DNA from: an uncultured Clostridia bacterium | GTDB taxonomy: Bacteria > Bacillota > Clostridia > Oscillospirales > Ruminococcaceae | Length of the DNA stretch: 33,649 nucleotides | Assembly (NCBI GenBank): GCA_937891895.1 | Contig: CALATN010000002.1 | Span: 1 to 33,649, forward strand | Reading direction: 5' to 3' | Shown here: piece by piece, positions 1 to 7,653 of the stretch | How positions within the stretch are numbered: the stretch's first letter is position 1 | How the letters are laid out: each line of letters starts with the position of its first letter | Program-made: the position numbers and the translations under genes | The notes under the pieces: model-generated | What the model was told of the DNA's origin: nothing | The model's input: only the letters and a program-made list of their open reading frames with translations | The model's database searches: none

Positions 1-1263
1 TTCCTTACCAACAACCATTGAAGATACACAACAAGCGATTGCGTAGTCATCGCCGTGAACTGTTCTCATAAGGTCATCGTTTTCGTACTGGATAGAGGAT
101 GACTTGATAGACATTTCTGCACAGTAAACCTTGAAGTTTCTAGGAAGCTTTGTAGACCAGAGAACTGTCATATTAGGTTCAGGTGCGCTGCCGAGATTTT
201 CAAGTGTATGGAGATAACGGAAGCTGTTCTTTGTTACAAGTGTACGTCCGTCGATACCGACACCGCCGATTGATTCGGTTACCCAAGTCGGATCGCCTGA
301 GAAAAGCTCGTTATATTCAGGTGTACGGGCAAACTTGACCATACGGAGCTTCATAATGAAGTGGTCAACAAGCTCCTGCGCCTGTGATTCGGAAATTATG
401 CCTCTTTCGAGGTCACGCTGGATATAGATGTCAAGGAATGTTGATGTACGACCGAGACTCATTGCTGCGCCGTTCTGTTCCTTTACAGCTGCGAGGTATC
501 CGAAATAGAGCCACTGTACAGCTTCCTGAGCATTTGCAGCAGGCTTTGAGATATCAAAGCCATAGATTTCGCCAAGCTCCTTGAGTTCCTGAAGTGCCTT
601 AACCTGGTCAGCAAGTTCCTCACGGAGGCGGATATTTTCGGATGTCATTCTTACAAGTGAAGTATCAATCTGATGCTTCTTATCCTTGATAAGTCTGTCT
701 ACACCGTAGAGCGCAACACGGCGGTAGTCACCGATGATACGGCCTCTGCCGTATGCGTCAGGGAGGCCTGTGATAATTGCAGACTTTCTTGCAAGACGCA
801 TTTCAGGTGTGTACGCATCAAAAACACCCTGGTTATGTGTTTTTCTGTATTTTGTAAAAATCTCAACTACCTCAGGGTCAACCTCATATCCGTTTTCACG
901 GCAGGCATTCTGTGCCATTCTGATACCGCCGAAAGGCTGGAGAGAACGCTTGAGAGGCTTATCTGTCTGAAGGCCTACGATTTTTTCAAGGTCCTTATTT
1001 ATGTAACCTGCACCGTGAGAAGTGATAGTGGAGATAATTTTTGTGTCCATATCAAGAACACCGCCTGCTTCACGTTCCTTCTGAAACAAATCAAGCACTT
1101 CTTTCCAGAGAGCCTTTGTTGTTTCAGTTGGTGCAGCAAGGAATGATGAGTCACCATCATACGGTGTATAGTTACTCTGAATAAAGTCTCTTACGTTGAT
1201 AGATGTACTCCAGCGTCCAAGCTTAAAGCCTGCCCACTGGGAAGGTAATTCCATAGACTTCAT
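1..1263 (-). CDS. pflB: Pyruvate formate-lyase (formate C-acetyltransferase), 3' part missing
   Basis: This is the first 421 codons of the glycyl-radical enzyme that converts pyruvate and CoA to acetyl-CoA and formate in the anaerobic cytoplasm. The translation reads through the window edge without a stop. The N-terminus (MKSMELPSQWAGF) and the block GLPDAYGRGRIIGDYRRVALYG are typical of PflB. The adjacent active-site cysteines lie in IACCVSSM at residues 411-412, close to Cys418/419 of the roughly 760-residue E. coli enzyme. The C-terminal glycyl-radical loop is outside the window. The ATG at 1263 is chosen because GAAAGGAT lies nine bases upstream; a second ATG three codons in has no ribosome binding site of its own. 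No activase gene (pflA) is visible on this side, so it may follow pflB beyond the edge. Confidence 0.96.
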   Translation of the reverse strand, partial: MKSMELPSQWAGFKLGRWSTSINVRDFIQSNYTPYDGDSSFLAAPTETTKALWKEVLDLFQKEREAGGVLDMDTKIISTITSHGAGYINKDLEKIVGLQTDKPLKRSLQPFGGIRMAQNACRENGYEVDPEVVEIFTKYRKTHNQGVFDAYTPEMRLARKSAIITGLPDAYGRGRIIGDYRRVALYGVDRLIKDKKHQIDTSLVRMTSENIRLREELADQVKALQELKELGEIYGFDISKPAANAQEAVQWLYFGYLAAVKEQNGAAMSLGRTSTFLDIYIQRDLERGIISESQAQELVDHFIMKLRMVKFARTPEYNELFSGDPTWVTESIGGVGIDGRTLVTKNSFRYLHTLENLGSAPEPNMTVLWSTKLPRNFKVYCAEMSIKSSSIQYENDDLMRTVHGDDYAIACCVSSMVVGKE

Positions 1264-1307
1264 AAATACTCAATCCTTTCAAAAACAACCATTCTAAACC
1301 CACTTTG

Positions 1308-1336
1308 ATTATACTACTTTTTAAAGAAAGTTACAA
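1308..1336 (-). promoter_or_regulatory. Predicted promoter of pflB
   Basis: On the minus strand TTGTAA (1331-1336) and TATAAT (1308-1313) are separated by 17 bases. Transcription would begin near 1301, leaving a short leader before the pflB ATG. Confidence 0.6.
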
Positions 1337-1352
1337 GCAAAAAAACAAGATT

Positions 1353-1397
1353 TATCAATATATTGATATTTTTTTGCATTTCAACACAATATATTGT
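1353..1397. promoter_or_regulatory. Pair of palindromes upstream of the pflB promoter
   Basis: The 343-base gap between pflB and the HD-GYP gene is AT-rich. It holds two palindromes sharing the core CAATATATTG: TATCAATATATTGATA at 1353-1368 (perfect, 16 bases) and ACAATATATTGT at 1386-1397 (perfect, 12 bases). Their centres are 31 bases apart, about three helical turns, and lie near -60 and -90 relative to the predicted pflB start. A partial third copy (AATATATTG) is at 1472-1480. Position and phasing fit an activator; the regulator is unknown. Confidence 0.45.
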
Positions 1398-1528
1398 TTC
1401 ATTTGTACAAAGTCAAAATCTTCTTTAATACATTTGTCATTTTTCTATATATTTTTGTAAAAAATACGCAAAATATATTGAGATTATCTTCATTTGGTGA
1501 TAAACTATTTATAAATATAAAATTATAC

Positions 1529-1557
1529 TTGCATTTTGACATTATATGTGATATAAT
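1529..1557 (+). promoter_or_regulatory. Predicted promoter of the HD-GYP gene
   Basis: TTGCAT (1529-1534) and TATAAT (1552-1557) are spaced by 17 bases. Confidence 0.55.
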
Positions 1558-1606
1558 ATTATGCAACGAAGCATTAACTTAACTTTATTTGAAAAAGAGG
1601 ATTAAA

Positions 1607-3274
1607 ATGAACTACAATATATTCAAGAATTCCGATGAAAGCACAACACGATTTCTTGCAAATGCGCTGCTTATGTGCATCGGATTGTTTATCATCAGCT
1701 GGTCGCTGAATCAGATGGGTGTTTTTGTAATCGACAGCACTGCATTTACAATTGTAACAGTTGCCTGCAGCATTATATTCTGCGTACCAAAGGCTGCATT
1801 GATTATACGCGGAAAATATGAAGACTGGATGAAATATGCTGTTATCATTTCTGCAATTCTTGCGATAAATCTTGCATACAGCGTACTTACATATCATATG
1901 GTAATGATGCTTGCATTTCCGCTTGTAATGTCAGTGATGTACTTCGACCCCAAGCTTACACTTTTCACTACCATTTCATCCACATTTCTGATGATTGCAT
2001 CCCACATAATCAGCTATTTCATTTCAGTAATGGACGATGACCCGCTTCAGAGTCTTAAAGCAATTATTTTATACGGGCTTCTCCCAAGATTGTTTATTTA
2101 CTGCACATTTGCACTTATTTGCTTTATTCTCGGACTTATTACCCATAAGCTTTTCAGAAAAATTACAACACAGGCTGAAGAAATTGAACGAAGCAAGAAA
2201 GGTCTTGATACGGTTATCAATGTTTCACGCTCTCTTTATGAAGCAAGAGATATGATTGAGCTTGCCAGCCTTATCAGATATGCGGTCTATACTGTTACAA
2301 CTGAAATGCAAGGCAACACATCCGCTCCTGTTACAGTTGTTGGTTTTATGGACGAAGATGGTATATTCCACTATCTTGACAACAATCTTGTTCACGGAAC
2401 CTGTATTGCAAAGGATGGAAGTCTGGAAACCGTTTTACCGAATACAAAATTCATCTATCCTATTTCAAGACAGAAGGTATGGGATGACATTCAAATTCAC
2501 GAAAACGGAATTGGTATGACATTCTATGAAAAAGGCAATCTGCTTTGCTACATTTCAATGGAATTTCCTGTTGACAGCGAAGATACTCTGCTCCATAACA
2601 CTCTTGATATTCTGTACAACAACGTTAGCACTGCTCTTCGCCAGACAAAGATGAACAGCGACATTTTCAAGACGCAGGAAGCAATTATTCTTTCCTTTGC
2701 CGAAATTTCCGAGTCCAAATCACGTCAGACAGGACAGCACGTCAAGCGTGTTTCTGAGTATATGAAAATTATGGCTGCTTATGACGGTTACACTGAAGAA
2801 GAATGCAATGAAATTGCTCTTGCAGCTATGATGCACGACATCGGTAAGCTTATGATTCCGCCTGAAATTCTCGAGAAGCCTTCAAGACTTACTCCTGAAG
2901 AATTTGCTGTTATCAAGAGTCACGTTACTTTTGGTGAAGAGCTGCTCCACAATTCTCCCGGTGACGTTATGACTATGGCAAGAAAAATTGCTTTACAGCA
3001 TCATGAACGCTGGGACGGACGAGGTTACCTTGGATATGCAGGCGAAGATATTGATTATGTTGCACGATTTGTTGCAGTTGCTGACGTATTTGACGCACTT
3101 GTTTCAAAGCGTTCCTATAAGGACGGCTGGCCGCCTGATGAAGCTTACGCAGAAATCGTAAAACAGAAGGGTACACAGTTTGCTCCGCACGCTGTAGATA
3201 TTTTTGTAAAGAGCTATGACAAAATTCTTGAAATTCTCGCACAGTATCCTGACCAAGTTGCTCAATCCGCATAA
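1607..3274 (+). CDS. Membrane-anchored HD-GYP-type phosphohydrolase (possible cyclic-di-GMP phosphodiesterase)
   Basis: A 555-residue protein. The N-terminal third (about 15-190) is strongly hydrophobic with some six predicted membrane segments. A linker and a middle region that may be GAF-like follow, then an HD-GYP output domain from about residue 365 to the end. Visible catalytic motifs are MMHDIGK (His410-Asp411) and HHERWDGRGYL (465-475), so the metal-binding histidines are kept. The third GYP position is Leu instead of Pro, making the motif GYL. Family knowledge points to hydrolysis of cyclic-di-GMP or another nucleotide second messenger, with the membrane part sensing or anchoring. The ATG at 1607 is preferred over an in-frame TTG at 1589 because AAAGAGGA lies between them as ribosome binding site. 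It stands alone, with its own promoter and a separate promoter following. Confidence 0.88.
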   Translation: MNYNIFKNSDESTTRFLANALLMCIGLFIISWSLNQMGVFVIDSTAFTIVTVACSIIFCVPKAALIIRGKYEDWMKYAVIISAILAINLAYSVLTYHMVMMLAFPLVMSVMYFDPKLTLFTTISSTFLMIASHIISYFISVMDDDPLQSLKAIILYGLLPRLFIYCTFALICFILGLITHKLFRKITTQAEEIERSKKGLDTVINVSRSLYEARDMIELASLIRYAVYTVTTEMQGNTSAPVTVVGFMDEDGIFHYLDNNLVHGTCIAKDGSLETVLPNTKFIYPISRQKVWDDIQIHENGIGMTFYEKGNLLCYISMEFPVDSEDTLLHNTLDILYNNVSTALRQTKMNSDIFKTQEAIILSFAEISESKSRQTGQHVKRVSEYMKIMAAYDGYTEEECNEIALAAMMHDIGKLMIPPEILEKPSRLTPEEFAVIKSHVTFGEELLHNSPGDVMTMARKIALQHHERWDGRGYLGYAGEDIDYVARFVAVADVFDALVSKRSYKDGWPPDEAYAEIVKQKGTQFAPHAVDIFVKSYDKILEILAQYPDQVAQSA

Positions 3275-3301
3275 ATTTTTTGGCAAAATCACGAAAAAGC
3301 C

Positions 3302-3329
3302 TTGCAATTGTTGAAAAGTATGCTATAAT
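3302..3329 (+). promoter_or_regulatory. Predicted promoter of the fructokinase gene
   Basis: TTGCAA (3302-3307) and TATAAT (3324-3329) are spaced by 16 bases, with TG one base before the -10 box (extended -10). Confidence 0.6.
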
Positions 3330-3369
3330 ATTCATAATGGTGTATTATTTTTGAAAGAGGGGTAAAAAA

Positions 3370-4332
3370 ATGCCTGATATTATGGCAATCGGTGAAATGC
3401 TGGTTGATTTTACTGCTAAAACCGATGAAAACGGGGACATATACTACAAACAAAATCCCGGTGGCGCGCCTGCTAATGTTGCTGTTATGACAGCTAAGCT
3501 CGGTGTTTCAAGCGGCTTTATTGGCAAGATGGGCAAGGATATGTTCGGAACATATCTGAAGGAAACACTTGAAAATGAAGGTGTGGATACTAAAGGCGTA
3601 AAGCTTGACAAAGGCTACTCCACTACCCTTGCATTTGTTCGCAAGGATGAGGATGGAGAGCGTGATTTTGTTTTCTACAGAAACAACAGTGCTGACCTTA
3701 ACCTTAATTACAATGAAATCAATCTGAAGCTTATTGACAACTGTAAGCTGCTTCATTTTGGTGCACTTCTGCTTACATCTGAACCATCAAAGTCTGCGGT
3801 TATCAATACGGTTGAATATGCTAAGCAACAAGGAAAAATCATCACATATGACCCTAACTGGCGCGAACATCTCTGGCCATCAAGAGCTGAAGCTGTAAAG
3901 GCAATGAGAAGTGTTCTCCGTTATGTTGACATTATCAAGGTATCTGAGCTTGAGCTGCAGATTATTACAGACAGCGGAAATCTGCTTCCTTCTATTGCAA
4001 AGCTGTTGAACGAAGGCATAAAGGTGGTTTGCATTACACAAGGTGCAAAGGGATGTATTATTGCTACAAGAAAAGGTATTGAGCGTTTCCCTACTTTTGA
4101 TGTAGAAACGATCGACACTCTCGGTGCGGGCGACAGCTTTTTCGGTGCATTCATCTCACGAATTATCAAATCGGGTAAGACAATGGACGAGCTTGATATG
4201 GCTGACCTGCGTGAGTTTGCAGTTTACGCAAATGCCTGCGGCTCGCTGAGTTCAACAAAGGTCGGTGCAATACCTGCTATGCCTACTCACGAGGAGATTA
4301 TGGAGCTTGTTGAAAAGGGTATGAAATATTAA
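3370..4332 (+). CDS. PfkB-family sugar kinase, probably fructokinase
   Basis: A 320-residue cytoplasmic ribokinase-fold kinase. The N-terminal signature with GEMLVDF and NPGGAPANVAV is typical of bacterial fructokinases (EC 2.7.1.4), which phosphorylate fructose to fructose-6-phosphate with ATP. The C-terminal PfkB signature DTLGAGDSFFGAF carries the catalytic base Asp255 and the anion hole. Length matches the family. The ATG at 3370 follows GAAAGAGGGG. The gene is monocistronic, with an extended -10 promoter before it and a strong hairpin terminator after it. No transporter or sucrose hydrolase is adjacent, so the substrate is inferred from sequence alone; related PfkB kinases acting on other sugars cannot be excluded. 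Confidence 0.88.
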   Translation: MPDIMAIGEMLVDFTAKTDENGDIYYKQNPGGAPANVAVMTAKLGVSSGFIGKMGKDMFGTYLKETLENEGVDTKGVKLDKGYSTTLAFVRKDEDGERDFVFYRNNSADLNLNYNEINLKLIDNCKLLHFGALLLTSEPSKSAVINTVEYAKQQGKIITYDPNWREHLWPSRAEAVKAMRSVLRYVDIIKVSELELQIITDSGNLLPSIAKLLNEGIKVVCITQGAKGCIIATRKGIERFPTFDVETIDTLGAGDSFFGAFISRIIKSGKTMDELDMADLREFAVYANACGSLSSTKVGAIPAMPTHEEIMELVEKGMKY

Positions 4333-4337
4333 AAGAT

Positions 4338-4366
4338 AAAGGAGAAGCTTGATGCTTCTCCTTTTT
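4338..4366. terminator. Bidirectional intrinsic terminator between convergent genes
   Basis: GGAGAAGC (4341-4348) pairs with GCTTCTCC (4354-4361) over a TTGAT loop and is followed by five T. An A-rich flank lets it also serve the minus-strand DUF2812 gene ending at 4368. Confidence 0.85.
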
Positions 4367-4367
4367 G

Positions 4368-5609
4368 TTATTTATGTATGCCATTGAAAATTTCTTCGGG
4401 TGTAGTGTCAAGATTATCGGGAATATAAACTGTAAGGGTATAGACAATATTTCCGTCACGCAAAACAAAATAACATCTGTCTTTTTTGTCGGATGCGTAC
4501 TCTGCGCTATCAAATTCTGTACCTGTAATGTCGAGAATAACAACCTCTGCACTCTCGTCTGCTCCAAAGAAAAATGGTATGTTCTGCATAAATTCTTTTG
4601 CACACTGCTTAGCAAGCAACTCATTCTTAAAATTGGTGTATGTACCATGTACAAGTGTTCTATCGCCGTATTTTTCACCATCTGGAATATAAGCGGCAGG
4701 CTGCCAATAAGAATAATGGGTAAAAATATCAGAGGTTACTTCTTCTATTTTGGGTTTGACTCCTTTTCGGGTATCCTCTTTATCTTCGGGGTCAATATAC
4801 TTATCGGCAAGCTCATCTGTTTCAAGATAAACAATATGCTCTTCACCAAAAATCTCATCAAGAGTTATTGCTTGGGAGGGGACATCATCAAGCTTGTTCA
4901 CTTCCCTGCTTTCGCCAATACAGACCGCATATATTGAAGCCCCGAACAAAGCAAAAGCTGCTGTAAACAGTACCCCAAAAATTACTTTTGCAACATTGCT
5001 GTATCGCATAGCCTTTTCAGCTGATTTGTTGTTTTCTATTGAGCCCGCTATAAATTTTCCAGCTTCTGTGTAATCGTACAGATATACTCCTGTCATCGGT
5101 ATCAAACCAGCGAACAATATTATGCACGCACTTAAATTGGCATAAGCTAAGCCATTGTCCCAAATGGAAGAAAGCATCGGAGCAATCACACCAGCTTCAA
5201 TAAACTGATAAAAATAAAATGGAACGATAATACACCATAAAATTGTTATAAAGCAATATATCATCACCCACATTGCTGTGCGGTGGAAACGCTGAATAAC
5301 GTGTGCATACTCCGAGCGGTCGGTATGAAGCGGAACAGCATTTTCGTCCGAGGATACATACACATCAAAGTCAGAGCCTCTTGCCGCATATGTCCAGCCG
5401 CTTTCTGCATAAGCCTTTCGGGTTTTAATATTTGCTTTAAACACATTTGCTTCAATACAATATTTAACCTTTTGAGGCTCAGCTTTTTTGAAAAAAGCCA
5501 TTCCCATAGAATACGACTTGATAAACTCACCCTTTACAGCCATTTCTTCAAGTCTTTTTTCGTCTGCGGCAGGCTCGTATTTGTTGATTTTCATAAATTT
5601 AATGCTCAT
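4368..5609 (-). CDS. DUF2812-containing membrane protein, second copy
   Basis: A 413-residue protein beginning MSIKFMKINKYEPAADEK. The first 110 residues resemble DUF2812 (hydrophobic patch followed by FKKAEPQKVKY and AESGWTYAA). Then come about four hydrophobic segments between residues 115 and 235 and a mainly polar C-terminal region of about 175 residues. It is paralogous to the gene just upstream, from which it is separated by four bases; its ribosome binding site GGAG lies at the end of that gene. It is the last gene of a padR-DUF2812-DUF2812 operon, an arrangement commonly seen for DUF2812 proteins. No biochemical function is established for the family; a role in PadR-controlled envelope stress is only an inference. 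Confidence 0.75.
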   Translation of the reverse strand: MSIKFMKINKYEPAADEKRLEEMAVKGEFIKSYSMGMAFFKKAEPQKVKYCIEANVFKANIKTRKAYAESGWTYAARGSDFDVYVSSDENAVPLHTDRSEYAHVIQRFHRTAMWVMIYCFITILWCIIVPFYFYQFIEAGVIAPMLSSIWDNGLAYANLSACIILFAGLIPMTGVYLYDYTEAGKFIAGSIENNKSAEKAMRYSNVAKVIFGVLFTAAFALFGASIYAVCIGESREVNKLDDVPSQAITLDEIFGEEHIVYLETDELADKYIDPEDKEDTRKGVKPKIEEVTSDIFTHYSYWQPAAYIPDGEKYGDRTLVHGTYTNFKNELLAKQCAKEFMQNIPFFFGADESAEVVILDITGTEFDSAEYASDKKDRCYFVLRDGNIVYTLTVYIPDNLDTTPEEIFNGIHK

Positions 5610-5613
5610 AATG

Positions 5614-6888
5614 TTACTCCTTAACGTTCTCGGTTAAATTTTCAAAAATCATTTCAGGGGTAATTCCATTTTCATTATCGTGGTATAAATCAATGCGGCA
5701 CACTGTTTTTCCGCTTCGCATAACAAGAGCAAAATTATCACGGTATACATCATTGACATAAACCGCTTCGTCAAATCCAGTACCTGATACATCAAGACTT
5801 ACAGCTTCAATATTGTCAGGATATTCATCAACCAATGTGTTATTAAGCCAGTTCAGTTGGTAATTTACTTCTTCGGTCAAAGCAATTTCCGCAAGCCATT
5901 CCGCTTTGAAATTATAATGATATCCGTGAAGCAGAAGCTTTTCGCCATACTCTGAGTTATCGGGAAGATAAGCACCCCACACTGTGTAATCGTAAAAGCT
6001 GTCAGTTACACAAGAGGTATAGGAGTTTGCGAAAGCGTGACCAAATTTTTCCTGATTTTCATATTCCTTAGGGTTAAGATATTCTTTCAGTTCCTCCTCG
6101 TACTCCGTTTCAACGCACTTTCCCTTTGGGAATAATTCGTCGATTGTAATAACCTTAGAGGTTATATCAGAATAATTGACTTTTTCTTCGCCTGCGGAAT
6201 TTACAGCATAGGAAAAAAATACTCCAGAAACTGTAAGAACAATAAACACTATTGTCACAAGACAAGCTACAAACTTATTCCTGCGGATAACTTTTTCTGC
6301 TTCTTTTTCATTCTGAATATAGCTTGATACATATTTGGATGATGCTTTTATTTCTCTGATGTAAATTAACAAAAGGAAAAGGCAGACAAAAAACGCCGCA
6401 ATTGTCATTCCGAGCCATAATTTCCCATTCTCATAAAATGGTTCCTGCGCAAGAACTGTTACAAACCTTTTCATTACGGCATATGATATAACTGTTTCCC
6501 AGATATTCATAAAGCCCCATATAATATAAATCATAGTGAGAATTGCAACAAGTAAACGGTGATATCTTTTTACAATGTGTGCATATTCCGACTTATCGGT
6601 ATGAATTGCAGGCGCATTTTCATCCTCAGTCACATAAATTTTTGCATCAGAATAAGCCCCTGCAACGCACTGCCATCCGCTTTCGGCATACATTTCACGC
6701 TTATCCTTTTTTAATATTTGTGGGTCAAGCTCAATACTGTATCGAAGCTTTTGAGGCTCACCTTTTTTAAATGTCGCAATTCCGTCGTAATAACCAGTGA
6801 TAAACTCACCTTTAGCTGCCATTTCTTCAAGTTTCTTTTCGTCTGCGGCAGGCTCGTATTTGTTGATTTTCATAAATTTAATGCTCAT
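5614..6888 (-). CDS. DUF2812-containing membrane protein, first copy
   Basis: A 424-residue paralogue of the downstream gene, sharing nearly the first 30 residues and the same layout: DUF2812-like N-terminus with FKKGEPQKLRY, about four membrane segments between 115 and 235, then a long polar C-terminal domain. The middle and end are strongly diverged while the 5' DNA (6820-6888 versus 5540-5609) is almost identical, which suggests tandem duplication. The ATG at 6888 has AGGTG upstream and lies 14 bases after the padR stop, so it is translated from the padR transcript. Function unknown. Confidence 0.75.
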   Translation of the reverse strand: MSIKFMKINKYEPAADEKKLEEMAAKGEFITGYYDGIATFKKGEPQKLRYSIELDPQILKKDKREMYAESGWQCVAGAYSDAKIYVTEDENAPAIHTDKSEYAHIVKRYHRLLVAILTMIYIIWGFMNIWETVISYAVMKRFVTVLAQEPFYENGKLWLGMTIAAFFVCLFLLLIYIREIKASSKYVSSYIQNEKEAEKVIRRNKFVACLVTIVFIVLTVSGVFFSYAVNSAGEEKVNYSDITSKVITIDELFPKGKCVETEYEEELKEYLNPKEYENQEKFGHAFANSYTSCVTDSFYDYTVWGAYLPDNSEYGEKLLLHGYHYNFKAEWLAEIALTEEVNYQLNWLNNTLVDEYPDNIEAVSLDVSGTGFDEAVYVNDVYRDNFALVMRSGKTVCRIDLYHDNENGITPEMIFENLTENVKE

Positions 6889-6902
6889 AATATGTTCACC
6901 TC

Positions 6903-7208
6903 TTATTCATCAATTATTGCGCCGTCTGAAACCATAGCCTTAAGACGGTTGTACTCCTCCTTCAGGGCGGATTTTCCGCTGTCGGTTATTGCGTAGGTTT
7001 TGCGTCTTCCGTCGTCTTCGGCAATAACGATAAGTCCGTCCTTCTGCATTCGGGTAAGCACACCGTAAAGTGTACCCGGCCCCATTGAAACACGTCCTCC
7101 TGAAATTTCAGAGATAGCGTTCATAAGTCGGTAGCCGTGCCCTGGATTCATAAGGGCAAGCAGGACGTAATACATTGCCTCGGTCATTGGACCTCCGTTG
7201 TATGGCAT
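6903..7208 (-). CDS. PadR-family transcriptional regulator
   Basis: A 101-residue winged-helix protein. MTEAMYYVLLALMNPGHGYRLMNAI, the ISGGRVSMGPGTLYGVLTRM recognition region and the wing DDGRRKTYAITDSG are diagnostic of short PadR proteins, which bind DNA as dimers and often repress their own operon until a hydrophobic ligand binds. The ATG at 7208 follows GGAGAG seven bases upstream. It heads the operon with two DUF2812 genes, and its promoter is followed at once by three 15-base repeats that are the obvious candidate operator. Confidence 0.92.
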   Translation of the reverse strand: MPYNGGPMTEAMYYVLLALMNPGHGYRLMNAISEISGGRVSMGPGTLYGVLTRMQKDGLIVIAEDDGRRKTYAITDSGKSALKEEYNRLKAMVSDGAIIDE

Positions 7209-7233
7209 ATTGTCACTCTCCTAACTATTATGT

Positions 7234-7281
7234 GTTACGATATTATGCGTTGCGATATTTCGTATCACGATATATCGTATG
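7234..7281 (-). promoter_or_regulatory. Candidate PadR operator: three 15-base direct repeats
   Basis: Read on the plus strand, units starting with (A/G)CGATAT occur at 7237, 7252 and 7267, a period of exactly 15 bases. The last contains a perfect palindrome ACGATATATCGT (7267-7278). The block lies between the -10 box and the ribosome binding site of padR, the expected place for autorepression. Confidence 0.55.
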
Positions 7282-7286
7282 ACATA

Positions 7287-7315
7287 ATAGTAACATACAA
7301 AAACACGCTTGTCAA
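7287..7315 (-). promoter_or_regulatory. Predicted promoter of the padR-DUF2812 operon
   Basis: Minus-strand TTGACA (7310-7315) and TACTAT (7287-7292) with a 17-base spacer. The -35 box lies inside one arm of the neighbouring hairpin (7305-7344). Confidence 0.75.
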
Positions 7316-7344
7316 TACATTTTTGAAAAAAATTTGACAAGCGT
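7305..7344 (-). terminator. Terminator hairpin of the DUF2975/YozG operon
   Basis: ACGCTTGTCAA (7305-7315) and TTGACAAGCGT (7334-7344) are a perfect 11-base inverted repeat with a T-rich/A-rich loop that can extend the stem. On the minus strand it is followed by GTTTTTG. It lies 26 bases after the YozG-like stop codon. Confidence 0.6.
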
Positions 7345-7370
7345 TGATTTTTTCAGTGCAGGATTGAAAA

Positions 7371-7580
7371 TTATTCATCCTTCTTATATTCAAGTATGTC
7401 CCCCGGCTGACATTCAAGCACTTCACAGATTGCTTCGAGGGTTGAAAAGCGTATCGCTTTTACCTTGCCTGTTTTGAGGTTGGAAAGGTTTACGTTGGAT
7501 ATGCCTACCCTTTCAGCAAGCTCATTCAGGGACATTTTTCTATCCGCCATTACACGGTCAAGTCTTAATATAATAGCCAT
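7371..7580 (-). CDS. YozG-like Cro/C1-type HTH regulator
   Basis: A 69-residue single-domain helix-turn-helix protein: LNELAERVGISNVNLSNLKTG (two helices and recognition helix), then STLEAICEVLECQPGDIL, the typical Xre ending. This short type resembles B. subtilis YozG, which is encoded beside the DUF2975 protein YoaS; here it likewise follows DUF2975 genes. It is the last gene of the CPBP/DUF2975 operon and probably represses that operon, although the operator is not shown. The ATG at 7580 follows AAGGGGATAACGAA. Basic N-terminus and small size leave no room for a sensor domain. Confidence 0.85.
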   Translation of the reverse strand: MAIILRLDRVMADRKMSLNELAERVGISNVNLSNLKTGKVKAIRFSTLEAICEVLECQPGDILEYKKDE

Positions 7581-7592
7581 TTCGTTATCCCC

Positions 7593-7643
7593 TTACTGTG
7601 CGATACTGTTGTAGATTTTATAGATTATCATATATACAAGCAT
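7593..7643 (-). CDS. Putative 16-residue hydrophobic mini-protein
   Basis: A very short ORF, MLVYMIIYKIYNSIAQ, sits between the last DUF2975 gene and the YozG-like gene. Its ribosome binding site GAGGTGAC (7648-7655) overlaps the stop of the DUF2975 gene and is correctly spaced, which is why it is listed. It could be a small membrane peptide or a translational coupling device for the repressor gene. There is no independent support such as conservation. Confidence 0.35.
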   Translation of the reverse strand: MLVYMIIYKIYNSIAQ

Positions 7644-7653
7644 ATTTGTCACC

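Noticed and set aside
1353..1368. Fnr box
   Set aside because: The half-sites are in the opposite order (ATCAA-N4-TTGAT instead of TTGAT-N4-ATCAA).
7234..7281. CRISPR or long tandem repeat array
   Set aside because: Only three imperfect 15-base units located at a promoter; an operator explains them better. No CRISPR-like spacing exists in the window.
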